35,930 nt of DNA from an uncultured Prevotella sp. (lineage in GTDB: Bacteria; Bacteroidota; Bacteroidia; Bacteroidales; Bacteroidaceae). Below the pieces are notes generated by a model, which had not been told where the DNA came from, made no database searches, and saw only the letters and a program-made list of their open reading frames with translations. This document shows, one piece after another, positions 24,604 to 32,668 of this stretch (its first letter is position 1; each line of letters starts with the position of its first letter). Location: positions 1 to 35,930 of the forward strand of contig ONDK01000034.1 of assembly GCA_900316565.1 (NCBI GenBank). The letters run 5' to 3'. The translations under genes were made by a program, and so were the position numbers.

Positions 24604-27279
24604 CTACCCTTTTCCGGTTACAATTTTCTTAATATCGTTAAGCTTGTTGAGAGCTTCCACGGGGGTAAGATTATTGATGTCGAGGTTCAGTATCTCATCG
24701 CGCACCTGCGACAGAACAGGATCGTCAAGTTGGAAGAAACTCAGCTGAACACCCTCACGGCTCTGTGCCACATTAGCCATATCAGGCTTCTTTACCGCAG
24801 AGCCCACGTTGGCATTGTCGGCCTCCAGTTCCTTCAGAACCGTTTTGGCACGCTTCACTATCGAAGGAGGCATGCCCGCAATTTCAGCCACATGGATACC
24901 GAAGCTATGCTCCGAGCCGCCACGCTCCAGCTTACGGAGGAAGATAACCTTTCCGTCGACCTCCTTCACCGAGACGTTGTAGTTGTGGATTCGTGGGAAC
25001 GCCTTCTCCATCTCGTTGAGTTCGTGATAGTGGGTGGCAAAGAGTGTACGTGCCTTTGCCCGTGGGTTCTCATGCAGATACTCCACAATAGCCCAGGCTA
25101 TGGAGATACCGTCATAGGTAGATGTGCCACGTCCGAGTTCGTCGAAGAGCACGAGCGACTTCGGGGTGACGTTATTCAGGATGTTGGCGGCCTCCGTCAT
25201 CTCGACCATAAACGTCGACTCGCCGAGTGAGATGTTGTCCGATGCACCCACACGGGTGAATATTTTATCCACCAGGCCAACTCTGGCACTCTCTGCCGGC
25301 ACAAAGCATCCCATCTGAGCCATGAGCACTATGAGTGCCGTTTGACGCAGCAGAGCCGACTTACCGGCCATATTTGGACCGGTAATCATCATTATCTGTT
25401 GCTTCTCCGTATCGAGCTCTACGTCGTTGGGGACATATTTCTCCCCTATGGGCATCTGCGTTTCTATGACCGGATGACGTCCTTCCTTAATGTCGAGGAC
25501 GTCAGAATCGTCGACGACAGGCCGTACATAGCGGTTCGACTCCGACACCTTCGCAAAGCTCAGGAGGCAGTCGAGGTGTGCAATGATATTGGCGTCAATC
25601 TGTATCTGTGGGATATATTTCTGCATATCCTGTACAAGTTCGTTGTAGAGCTGTGTCTCCAGGATAGCTATCTTCTCGTCGGCACCAAGGATTTTCTCCT
25701 CATATTCCTTCAGCTCCGGGGTGATATACCGCTCTGCCTGAGCCAGCGTCTGCTTGCGGAGCCAGTCCTCGGGCACCTTGTCCTTAAAGGTGTTGCGCAC
25801 CTCAAGGTAGTAACCGAATACGTTGTTGTAGCCCACCTTCAGCGAGGAGATGCCGGTCTTCTCAGCCTCCCTCTGCTGTATCTCCAGGAGATACTGCTTA
25901 CCATTGTCGCGGATGGAGCGCAGGTCGTCGAGTTCCGGGGAATATCCCGGTGCTATGACGTCGCCCTTGCTGACGAGGAGTGGCGGATCGGGCTGTATCT
26001 CCTTGCCTATGCGCTCACGGAGAGTGTCACAGAGGTTCAGCTGCTCCCCCACCCTTCTCAGCGCGTCGTTGCCAGCATGGACGCAGGCTTCGCGTACCGG
26101 ACGCAGAGCAGCCAGGGCGTTATGGAGCTGCACGACCTCACGTGGCGACACCCTTCCCACAGCAGCCTTGGAGATGATACGCTCCAGGTCGCCGATACGG
26201 TGGAACTCATCGTCGACGGTCTCACGGAATGTGGTGTCGCGGAAGAAGTATTCCACTATGTCGAGACGTTCCTGGATGGGCCGCACGTCCTTTAATGGGA
26301 ACACGACCCACCGTCTAAGCATACGGCCGCCCATAGGTGTGACGGTTCTGTCGATGACACCCAAGAGCGAAGCACCGTCGTCCTGCAGTGGACTGAGGAG
26401 CTCAAGGCTTCGTATGGTGAACTGGTCCAACCGGACGTATTTGTCCTCCTCTATCCTGGCCAGCGACGTGATGTGTGAGATATGTGTGTGCTGTGTAAGC
26501 TCGAGATACTGCATGATGGCACCGGAAGCCACTATTCCGTTGTGGAGATGGTCCACGCCGAAACCTTTCAGCGACTTTGTGCCGAAGTGCTTGAGGAGTT
26601 TCTGTCGCGCCGTCTGCTCGGTGAAGACCCAGTCGTCGAGCTCAAAGGTACAGAGCTTAGTGCCGAAATAGCGCTCAAAGTCGGTCTTACGGGCACGGTC
26701 GAAGAGCACCTCCTTAGGCTGAAAGTTGCCAAGAAGCTTCTCCACATAGTCGTAGGTGCCCTCACCGGTAAGGAACTCGCCGGTGGAGATGTCCAGGAAA
26801 CTGACGCCACAGGAGCCTTTTCCAAAGTGGACGGCGGCAAGGAAATTGTTCTCCTTGTAGTTGAGCACATTGTCGCTCATGGCCACTCCCGGAGTAACGA
26901 GTTCCGTTATGCCACGCTTCACCATCTTATCCTCTGCGGAGAGTCCTTTCACTCCCCTTATGGCGGCGCGTTTCTTCTTCGGGTCTTCGAGCTGGTCGCA
27001 AATGGCAACACGCTTCCCGGCACGGATAAGCTTCGGCAGATAGGTGTCAAGGGCATGGTGGGGGAAGCCCGCCATCTCTGCGCCTGCCGATGCTCCATTG
27101 TTTCTTCGTGTGAGCGTTATACCGAGGATGCGCGACGCCTCTACGGCATCATCGCAATAGGTCTCATAGAAATCGCCGCAACGGAAGAGCAACAACGCGT
27201 CAGGGTGTTGGTTTTTCATTGAGAAAAACTGCCTCATCATCGGTGTTGCCGAGTTACTATTCTGCTTTTTTGCTGCCAT
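24604..27279 (-). CDS. mutS: DNA mismatch repair protein MutS
   Basis: Mismatch-sensing ATPase, 891 residues. The mismatch-wedge motif GDFYET has Phe37 and Glu39. Walker A is GPNMAGKS (634-641), Walker [13 protein letters not shown] with Asp713-Glu714, and the composite-site signature [14 protein letters not shown] spans 688-701. FATHYHEL is the H-loop. Near the C-terminus QLSFF (845-849) is the expected sliding-clamp-binding peptide. The C-terminal helical tail ([15 protein letters not shown]) is the family's dimerisation region. It has its own promoter and is convergent with lgt. Confidence 0.97.
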   Translation of the reverse strand: MAAKKQNSNSATPMMRQFFSMKNQHPDALLLFRCGDFYETYCDDAVEASRILGITLTRRNNGASAGAEMAGFPHHALDTYLPKLIRAGKRVAICDQLEDPKKKRAAIRGVKGLSAEDKMVKRGITELVTPGVAMSDNVLNYKENNFLAAVHFGKGSCGVSFLDISTGEFLTGEGTYDYVEKLLGNFQPKEVLFDRARKTDFERYFGTKLCTFELDDWVFTEQTARQKLLKHFGTKSLKGFGVDHLHNGIVASGAIMQYLELTQHTHISHITSLARIEEDKYVRLDQFTIRSLELLSPLQDDGASLLGVIDRTVTPMGGRMLRRWVVFPLKDVRPIQERLDIVEYFFRDTTFRETVDDEFHRIGDLERIISKAAVGRVSPREVVQLHNALAALRPVREACVHAGNDALRRVGEQLNLCDTLRERIGKEIQPDPPLLVSKGDVIAPGYSPELDDLRSIRDNGKQYLLEIQQREAEKTGISSLKVGYNNVFGYYLEVRNTFKDKVPEDWLRKQTLAQAERYITPELKEYEEKILGADEKIAILETQLYNELVQDMQKYIPQIQIDANIIAHLDCLLSFAKVSESNRYVRPVVDDSDVLDIKEGRHPVIETQMPIGEKYVPNDVELDTEKQQIMMITGPNMAGKSALLRQTALIVLMAQMGCFVPAESARVGLVDKIFTRVGASDNISLGESTFMVEMTEAANILNNVTPKSLVLFDELGRGTSTYDGISIAWAIVEYLHENPRAKARTLFATHYHELNEMEKAFPRIHNYNVSVKEVDGKVIFLRKLERGGSEHSFGIHVAEIAGMPPSIVKRAKTVLKELEADNANVGSAVKKPDMANVAQSREGVQLSFFQLDDPVLSQVRDEILNLDINNLTPVEALNKLNDIKKIVTGKG

Positions 27280-27306
27280 CTTTATCCTTCATTTTTTTGT
27301 AAGATG

Positions 27307-27337
27307 CAAAGGTAACATTTATCGAAAACATTCCAAA
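27307..27337 (-). promoter_or_regulatory. Promoter of mutS
   Basis: On the minus strand TTTG (27334-27337), a 19-nt spacer and tacctttg (27307-27314) fit the Bacteroidota consensus, 27 nt from the ATG. Confidence 0.7.
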
Positions 27338-27447
27338 ATAAATTAAATTTTATTTGTATTCAACATAATGAGTGAATACTATAGGACCAACACGTTGCCC
27401 TCAAAGGCGTTTTCCATGACGTAACTAAATAGAAAAGAAGATACAAG

Positions 27448-27511
27448 AATCCGCGCTACCGGATTGCGATGTCAGGTCTGGGACCCGGCATTACAGCCGA
27501 TGGCGCGGATT
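27448..27511. terminator. Possible terminator/hairpin between mutS and the upstream minus-strand gene
   Basis: aatccgcgc (27448-27456) and gcgcggatt (27503-27511) are perfect inverted arms. A further aatcc/ggatt pair nests at the left arm. It lies 24 nt past the stop of the hypothetical gene on the minus strand. The loop is long (46 nt), so termination is uncertain. Confidence 0.4.
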
Positions 27512-27534
27512 TTCTATATGTCCGGTATCGTGAC

Positions 27535-28179
27535 TCACTTGAAATACTCGCGGAGCTGGGCCGCAAGAGCCGACAGCTTCTCGGGATTGCCGTTGCCATA
27601 GCGGTTCCATATCTCCTGACAGGGTCTGAGAAGGGGACTTATCATGAGGTCGTCGCGGTTGAGGTATGGGTCGCAGAACTGGAAGACGTCCATGACCTCG
27701 CAGACAAGTTCCGGACTGATATGCATCAGCTTGGCCAACTGGCACACCTCCGGAGTCTCCGGCGTCATGGTTATCGGCGTCAGCCGGAAGTAAAGGTCGA
27801 GTATCATGACAAGCATTATGGGCTTCAGACTTCCGTTCTCAGGCAGAGGACGGAAATCTTTCTCGAATGTCTCCTTCACCTCCACGCCGTCGTAGAACGT
27901 CTCTGGTTGTCCGAAGCCTTTCAGCGAGCGCAGTTTCTTCACGTCGCGGTTCAACTTCCTGGTGTTCTTGCCGTAGGTATCCCACAGCAGCTGTATCACC
28001 GGTGAGTCGTTGTGCCGCAACCGGAAGAGCTGATTATACAGATAACGGGGTGGTATATGTATCTCCAGACTCAGGTCGACAAGCGGCCGTGAGTACAGGG
28101 GTTTCATTCCCTCCGGCTTCTTCTTGTACAGTTGCATTAGCAGAAGCCAGTATTCGTCAGTCCAGAATGGATGTGTCAT
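27535..28179 (-). CDS. Hypothetical protein, helical, conserved-looking
   Basis: 214 residues, soluble, no signal peptide or membrane segment, and no family I can name with confidence. It reads like a folded, mostly helical protein, with clear patterns such as WTDEYWLLLMQLY (6-18), LEIHIPPRYLYNQLFRLR (about 38-55), MLVMILDLYFRLTP and a C-terminal helix ending LREYF. Arg/Lys-rich helices could contact nucleic acid, but that is speculation. It follows the sirtuin gene on the same strand after 46 bp, so the two are probably co-transcribed; a link to sirtuin function is untested. Confidence 0.7.
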   Translation of the reverse strand: MTHPFWTDEYWLLLMQLYKKKPEGMKPLYSRPLVDLSLEIHIPPRYLYNQLFRLRHNDSPVIQLLWDTYGKNTRKLNRDVKKLRSLKGFGQPETFYDGVEVKETFEKDFRPLPENGSLKPIMLVMILDLYFRLTPITMTPETPEVCQLAKLMHISPELVCEVMDVFQFCDPYLNRDDLMISPLLRPCQEIWNRYGNGNPEKLSALAAQLREYFK

Positions 28180-28225
28180 AAAGCCTTTACAAGTCTCCGT
28201 GAGAGGAGAGATGATGGATTGTAAA

Positions 28226-28930
28226 TTATGAATTGTGAATTAAGGACACCAGTTCTTTCATTCCCTCGCTCGCTCCCTTATGGATATAGGTGATGTCCTG
28301 TGTGGAGCTGGCGTTGACGCCGTTGGGGTCTATGAGATAGATAGGCGTGCCGGGACGTGTATAGTAGAGCAGTCCTGCGGCCGGATAGACGTTCAGCGAG
28401 GTACCGATAACAACGAAGATGTCGGCTCCCTGGACCTCTTTCGCAGCCGGCTCAAGCATGGGCACGCTCTCACCGAAGAACACTATGAACGGACGGAGCA
28501 GCGAGCCGTCCTTGGCCTTCGTGCCGGGTGCCACCTGGGAGTTGTCGGGACCAAGCTCCTCTATGTAGTCGGGATTGTATGGGTCACGGCTGGAACAGAC
28601 CTTTGTAAGTTCTCCGTGGAGGTGTATGACATTCGTGGAGCCTGCCTTCTCATGGAGGTTGTCGACGTTCTGTGTGATGACCGTAACGTCATAATCGTCC
28701 TCCAAGGAGGCGATGAGCTTATGGCCTTCATTGGGCTGGGCATCATAGAGCTTCCGGCGTAGCATATTATAGAAGTTGGTAACGAGTGTAGGGTCCTGTT
28801 CCCAGCCTTCGTGGCTGGCAACCTGTTCCACTGGATAGTTCTCCCACAGTCCGTCATTGCCGCGGAAAGTCTTGAAGCCACTCTCCACCGACATACCGGC
28901 ACCGGTCAGGAATACAATTTTCTTCTTCAT
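28226..28930 (-). CDS. cobB: Divergent Sir2-family NAD-dependent protein deacylase
   Basis: Removes acyl groups from lysines using NAD. 234 residues. The NAD motif GAGMSVESGFKTFRG (10-24), TQNVDNLHEKAG (86-97) and catalytic His105 (HLHGEL) are intact. Two departures from CobB stand out. The zinc-finger cysteines are missing: the protein has a single Cys, Cys112. The class-III YxxR motif reads Tyr54-Asn-Met-Leu57, with Arg shifted by one. So the preferred acyl chain may differ from succinyl. The last codons and stop (LIHNS) fall in an AT-rich tract (ttaattcacaattcataatt) of low-complexity type, hinting that the original 3' end was replaced. A cytoplasmic location is expected. Confidence 0.88.
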   Translation of the reverse strand: MKKKIVFLTGAGMSVESGFKTFRGNDGLWENYPVEQVASHEGWEQDPTLVTNFYNMLRRKLYDAQPNEGHKLIASLEDDYDVTVITQNVDNLHEKAGSTNVIHLHGELTKVCSSRDPYNPDYIEELGPDNSQVAPGTKAKDGSLLRPFIVFFGESVPMLEPAAKEVQGADIFVVIGTSLNVYPAAGLLYYTRPGTPIYLIDPNGVNASSTQDITYIHKGASEGMKELVSLIHNS

Positions 28931-29038
28931 TTCAGGTCCTCTTTTTACGAAAGCTATAAGGAAGGTGATGGGATGGCGGACAGCAGCCGGAATTCTCCTT
29001 TAGCTCCCAAAGAATTAATTTTAGGATGTTATACATCG

Positions 29039-29068
29039 CAAAATTAAGAAAATTTATTGGAATAGCAA
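29039..29068 (-). promoter_or_regulatory. Promoter of the sirtuin operon
   Basis: On the minus strand a TTG (29066-29068), a 19-nt spacer, and taattttg (29039-29046). It lies back to back with the FKBP promoter, with less than 50 bp between the two -7 boxes. The leader to the sirtuin ATG is about 100 nt. Confidence 0.55.
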
Positions 29069-29090
29069 TGTATTGTTGTTAGAAAATAAC

Positions 29091-29098
29091 TAACTTTG
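29091..29098 (+). promoter_or_regulatory. -7 box of the first FKBP gene
   Basis: taactttg fits TAnnTTTG, 54 nt before the ATG at 29153. The -33 region is poorly conserved. Confidence 0.55.
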
Positions 29099-29152
29099 CA
29101 CGTTAATTATTTGAGAAGTAGCATAAAACTATAATTTCATAACAGAACATAA

Positions 29153-29737
29153 ATGGACAAACTAAGTTACTCCCTTGGTCTGGGTATCGGCCGCCAACTG
29201 CTTCAGTTGGGCGCTAAAGACCTCAACGTAGACGATTTCGCACAGTCAATCCGTGATATTCTTGCAGGCAAGAAGCCGGCCGTCAGCGACGAGGAAGCAC
29301 AGCAGATAGTAAACAACTTCTTCCGCGAACAGGAAGAGAAGAAAGCCACAGAGGCAAAAGCCGAGGGCGAGAACTTCCTCAAGGAGAACGCGACAAAGGA
29401 GGGTGTCATCACACTTCCTTCAGGATTGCAGTACAAGGTGCTCCGCGAAGGCAACGGAAAGAAGCCTACAGCAGCGGATGTTGTGGAGTGCGACTACGAG
29501 GGCACACTCATCAATGGTCAGGTCTTCGACTCCAGCTACCGACGGGGAGAGCACGCCACATTCCCCCTCAACCAGGTTATTAAAGGATGGACAGAGGGTC
29601 TGCAGCTCATGAAAGAGGGTGCCAAGTACCGTTTCTTCATCCCTTACAACCTCGCTTACGGCGAGCGCGGGGCCGGACAGAGCATTCCTCCATACGCAGC
29701 ACTCATCTTCGATGTAGAGCTTCATAAGGTAAAGTAG
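29153..29737 (+). CDS. FKBP-type peptidyl-prolyl isomerase, cytoplasmic (FklB-like)
   Basis: 194 residues, no signal peptide. An N-terminal helical dimerisation domain (LSYSLGLGIGRQL; about 1-75, Lys/Glu-rich at its end) is followed by the FKBP fold (about 85-194). Key pocket residues are all present: Tyr115, Phe125, Asp126, Phe137, Val142-Ile143, Trp146, Tyr169, so it should be catalytically active. It is the first of three consecutive FKBP genes, 90 bp upstream of the second. Confidence 0.92.
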   Translation: MDKLSYSLGLGIGRQLLQLGAKDLNVDDFAQSIRDILAGKKPAVSDEEAQQIVNNFFREQEEKKATEAKAEGENFLKENATKEGVITLPSGLQYKVLREGNGKKPTAADVVECDYEGTLINGQVFDSSYRRGEHATFPLNQVIKGWTEGLQLMKEGAKYRFFIPYNLAYGERGAGQSIPPYAALIFDVELHKVK

Positions 29738-29827
29738 GCGGAAGCAGCGTGAAAGGGGTTGTAACATAATCTCTGCCACCACTTACAATCATCAGAAAAA
29801 ACGATAAAAAACAACAAATAATCAACA

Positions 29828-30745
29828 ATGAAGAAATTCGTTATCGTAGCCGTAATGGCTATTGCAGTCGGCTTGTTCAGCGGCTGTGGCAATTCAAACA
29901 AGAAGTCGGACACCGGCACACAGAAGGATGAGGACTCACTGGCATACGCCATGGGTATCATGGAAAGCCAGCAGATGAAGATGGCTCTGAGCCAACTCGG
30001 CGTTGACTCGGCCTATATCGACGACTTCATCAAAGGTGTGAAGGCCGGCATCAAGAACTCCGGCGACAAGAAGAAGGACGCTTACAACAAGGGACTGGCC
30101 ATTGGTATCAGCGAGAACATGCGCTTCAAGCAGATGATTTACCCGCAGCTCTTCGCCAACGACTCCACGAAGACACTGCCAATGGATAAGTTCATCGAAG
30201 GATTCAGAGCCGGACTGAAGGGTAAGATGGACAAGATGAACCCTGAGCAGGCTCAGATGGTGTTCCAGACTGCAGGAACAAAGATACAGCAGCGTTACTT
30301 CGAGAAGGCTTATGGTCAGCAGAAGAAGAAGAACGACGCTTACATGGCTAAGATTTCCAAGCAGCCAGGCGTGAAGAGCCTCGGCGGCGGTGTCTACTAC
30401 AAGGAGATTAAGGCCGGCAACGGAAAGACTCCTACCACTCAGGATATGACTAAGGTGGACTACGAGGGAAAGACCATCGACGGAAAGGTCTTCGACAAGC
30501 AGAGCAACGCCAGCATGCCTGTAAGCGGTATGATACAGGGTTGGACTCTCGCTCTTACTCACATGAAGGCCGGTTCCACATGGGAGGTTTACATTCCTTA
30601 CAGCGCCGGTTACGGTTCTCAGGACAAGGGTCAGATTAAGCCTTACTCTACTCTTATCTTCAAGATTACACTGCTCAGCGTAGAAGGCAAGGCACAGGGT
30701 GCAGAAGGTGCTCCTCAGGCCATTCCTGTTCAGCCTGGCAGATAA
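29828..30745 (+). CDS. FKBP-type peptidyl-prolyl isomerase, lipoprotein
   Basis: 305 residues. A signal peptide with lipobox LFSGC puts the lipidated Cys at 20. An N-terminal FKBP dimerisation-type domain (about 36-170) precedes the FKBP domain (about 185-285). The pocket is partly altered: Tyr, Phe-Asp (VFDKQ) and Trp (IQGWT) are kept, but the usual Phe before Pro is Met (SMPVSG) and the Val of VI is Met, so isomerase activity may be reduced and the chaperone role dominant. The C-terminus is a short Gly/Ala/Pro tail. It is expected in the periplasm or on the outer membrane, and requires Lgt. Confidence 0.9.
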   Translation: MKKFVIVAVMAIAVGLFSGCGNSNKKSDTGTQKDEDSLAYAMGIMESQQMKMALSQLGVDSAYIDDFIKGVKAGIKNSGDKKKDAYNKGLAIGISENMRFKQMIYPQLFANDSTKTLPMDKFIEGFRAGLKGKMDKMNPEQAQMVFQTAGTKIQQRYFEKAYGQQKKKNDAYMAKISKQPGVKSLGGGVYYKEIKAGNGKTPTTQDMTKVDYEGKTIDGKVFDKQSNASMPVSGMIQGWTLALTHMKAGSTWEVYIPYSAGYGSQDKGQIKPYSTLIFKITLLSVEGKAQGAEGAPQAIPVQPGR

Positions 30746-30778
30746 GGGATACAGGACTCTGATTTAGTAATTCCAATC

Positions 30779-31798
30779 ATGAAAAAAACTATATTAGCGG
30801 CACTCGTCATCCTGGCGGGTGCCTCTTTTAGCACTCTTAGTGCAAAGGACAAGAAGGACAAGAAGAAAGATGTACCGCAGGTAGAACAGAAGGTACAGCT
30901 GAAAACAGCCAACGACTCGCTGAGCTATGTCTCTGGCATGGCAATGACAAACGGTCTCCGTCCGTTCCTCATGCAGAACTTCGGAGTCAGCGAGGATGAT
31001 CTGCCAGCAGTGGTGGAGGGCTTCAAGGCCGCCATCGCCGAGAGAAAGAACCCTAAGTCAAAGGCGTTCCACGCCGGAGAGCAGATTGCCGACATGGTTG
31101 TCGGACGGATGCTGCCGGGACTTCAGAAGGAGTTCACCATCGGAAAGGACTCGCTGAACGAGGATGTGTTGTTCGAGGGTTTCATAGCATCACTTAACAA
31201 CGACACGACCTACTATAGGCAGAGCATGGCAGAGAAGATTTTTGAAGACCAGCGCAAGGCTTATAAGAACCGTGCCGACAGCATTAATAAGCAGCAGGGA
31301 GAGGCTTTCCTTGCTGAGAACAAGACCAAGGATGGTGTCGTTACCCTGCCTTCAGGACTGCAGTACAAGGTCCTCAAGAAGGGAGAGGGTGCCGTTCCAA
31401 AGCTCAATGACAAGGTACAGGTCGTCTACGAGGGCAAGACCATCCACGGAAAGGTCTTCGACGCGACAAGCAAGCACGGCGGCGTGGAGTTCGATACGTT
31501 CACTCCCGCCAACCTTATCAAGGGCTGGCAGGAGGCTCTCACCATGATGCCGGTAGGCTCGAAGTGGCAACTCTACATCCCTTACGACCTCGCCTATGGT
31601 CCACAGGGTGCAGGCCGCGACATAGCTCCTTACTCCACACTTATCTTCACCATGGAACTTAAGGGCATAGAGCCGGAGAAAAAGGAACTTGACCAGGGTG
31701 CTCCAGCTGCCGGTAAGCAGAACGCGAAGTCCGGTGCAGCTGCTCCAAAGACTAAGCAGGGCATTAAGTCGAAGTCGGCAACAGCCAAGAAGCGTTAA
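30779..31798 (+). CDS. FKBP-type peptidyl-prolyl isomerase, periplasmic, with basic tail
   Basis: 339 residues. A cleavable signal peptide (about 1-22, STLSA) is followed by a Lys/Asp-rich linker, an FkpA-type N-terminal domain (about 43-190) and an FKBP domain (about 195-298) with intact Tyr, Phe-Asp (KVFDAT), LIKGW and LAYG. After the domain, about 40 residues form a low-complexity tail rich in Lys, Ala, Ser and Gln, ending TAKKR. It lies 33 bp after the lipoprotein FKBP gene, so they share a transcript that ends at the terminator near 31880. Confidence 0.92.
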   Translation: MKKTILAALVILAGASFSTLSAKDKKDKKKDVPQVEQKVQLKTANDSLSYVSGMAMTNGLRPFLMQNFGVSEDDLPAVVEGFKAAIAERKNPKSKAFHAGEQIADMVVGRMLPGLQKEFTIGKDSLNEDVLFEGFIASLNNDTTYYRQSMAEKIFEDQRKAYKNRADSINKQQGEAFLAENKTKDGVVTLPSGLQYKVLKKGEGAVPKLNDKVQVVYEGKTIHGKVFDATSKHGGVEFDTFTPANLIKGWQEALTMMPVGSKWQLYIPYDLAYGPQGAGRDIAPYSTLIFTMELKGIEPEKKELDQGAPAAGKQNAKSGAAAPKTKQGIKSKSATAKKR

Positions 31799-31863
31799 AG
31801 CTTCGGCGATGTTCCAAAACAGATGGAAAGAGAAGAACTTTCGTAAATATTCTTTCTTAAAAC

Positions 31864-31898
31864 AAACAAAATGCGCCTTCGTGGCGCATTTTTTGTTT
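31864..31898 (+). terminator. Rho-independent terminator of the FKBP cluster
   Basis: A perfect 10-bp stem aaaatgcgcc / ggcgcatttt (31868-31877 with 31883-31892), loop ttcgt, followed by a T-rich run. It lies 70 nt after the third FKBP stop. Confidence 0.9.
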
Positions 31899-31905
31899 CT
31901 ATTTG

Positions 31906-31936
31906 TTGGGAGTTACGCAGAAAATGAGTACTTTTG
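31906..31936 (+). promoter_or_regulatory. Promoter of the Lrp/AsnC regulator
   Basis: TTG (31906-31908), a 20-nt spacer and tacttttg (31929-31936) form a good consensus pair. The leader to the ATG is about 85 nt. Confidence 0.65.
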
Positions 31937-32024
31937 CTCGTTAAATGCTCAGCTATAATGGCTTCCGCATTAACGAATACATTAATTCTCAAATTTAAAA
32001 CATTACTTAAAACGAAATAGGAAC

Positions 32025-32492
32025 ATGGAAAAAATCGACAAACTTGACAAGAAGATTCTGGCCATACTGTCACAGAACGCACGCATCCCGTTCAAGGATA
32101 TAGCCGAGGAGTGCAATGTCTCGAGGGCAGCTATCCACCAGCGCGTGCAGAGACTTACCGATAATGGTGTCATCACAGGCAGCAACTTCGACATCAATCC
32201 CAAGAGTCTGGGCTACAGCACCTGCACATACATTGGTATCAACCTGGAACGCGGCTCCATGTACCGCAAGGTCGTTGAGCACCTGGTCAACATCCCGGAG
32301 ATTGTAGAGTGCCACTATACCACCGGTCCGTACACCATGCTCATCAAGGTCTACGCCCGCGATAACGAACAGCTCATGGACCTGCTCAACAACCAGCTGC
32401 AAGGCATACCGGGAGTCGTCAGCACCGAGACGCTCATATCCCTCGAACAGAGCATCAAGCGTGAGATTCCTATAGAGCAGGAAGAGGAATAA
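32025..32492 (+). CDS. Lrp/AsnC-family transcriptional regulator
   Basis: 155 residues. The N-terminal winged helix-turn-helix (about 4-60: LDKKILAILSQNARIPFKDIAEECNVS is the typical start, with recognition helix around RAAIHQRVQRL) is followed by the RAM ligand-binding domain (about 65-145; GYSTCTYIGINLE, then YTTGPYTMLIKVYA). This family senses amino acids or related small molecules and controls amino-acid metabolism. The next genes encode a gamma-glutamyl hydrolase/dipeptidase fusion and a glutaminyl cyclase, so peptide or amino-acid sensing is a reasonable but unproven guess. Confidence 0.93.
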   Translation: MEKIDKLDKKILAILSQNARIPFKDIAEECNVSRAAIHQRVQRLTDNGVITGSNFDINPKSLGYSTCTYIGINLERGSMYRKVVEHLVNIPEIVECHYTTGPYTMLIKVYARDNEQLMDLLNNQLQGIPGVVSTETLISLEQSIKREIPIEQEEE

Positions 32493-32668
32493 CGGTATCC
32501 GTCAGCGCTGCGCCAATAGTGTGAAAACAGGCAGACGGAGACTTAAAAGGCCCTTTCACAGGTGGAAAAAGGCTATTGATTTTTCAAAAGACATAACAGT
32601 ACAATACTATACTGACCCTACTTCCATCGCGTCCTTACAGGAGGCGGGAGGAAGAAGTCTTGATTATA
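32493..32668. other. Intergenic gap before the fusion gene
   Basis: 176 bp after the Lrp gene. No TAnnTTTG box or terminator is evident. A purine-rich stretch (aggaggcgggaggaagaag, 32638-32656) resembles tandem Shine-Dalgarno sequences just before the fusion gene. Confidence 0.4.
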
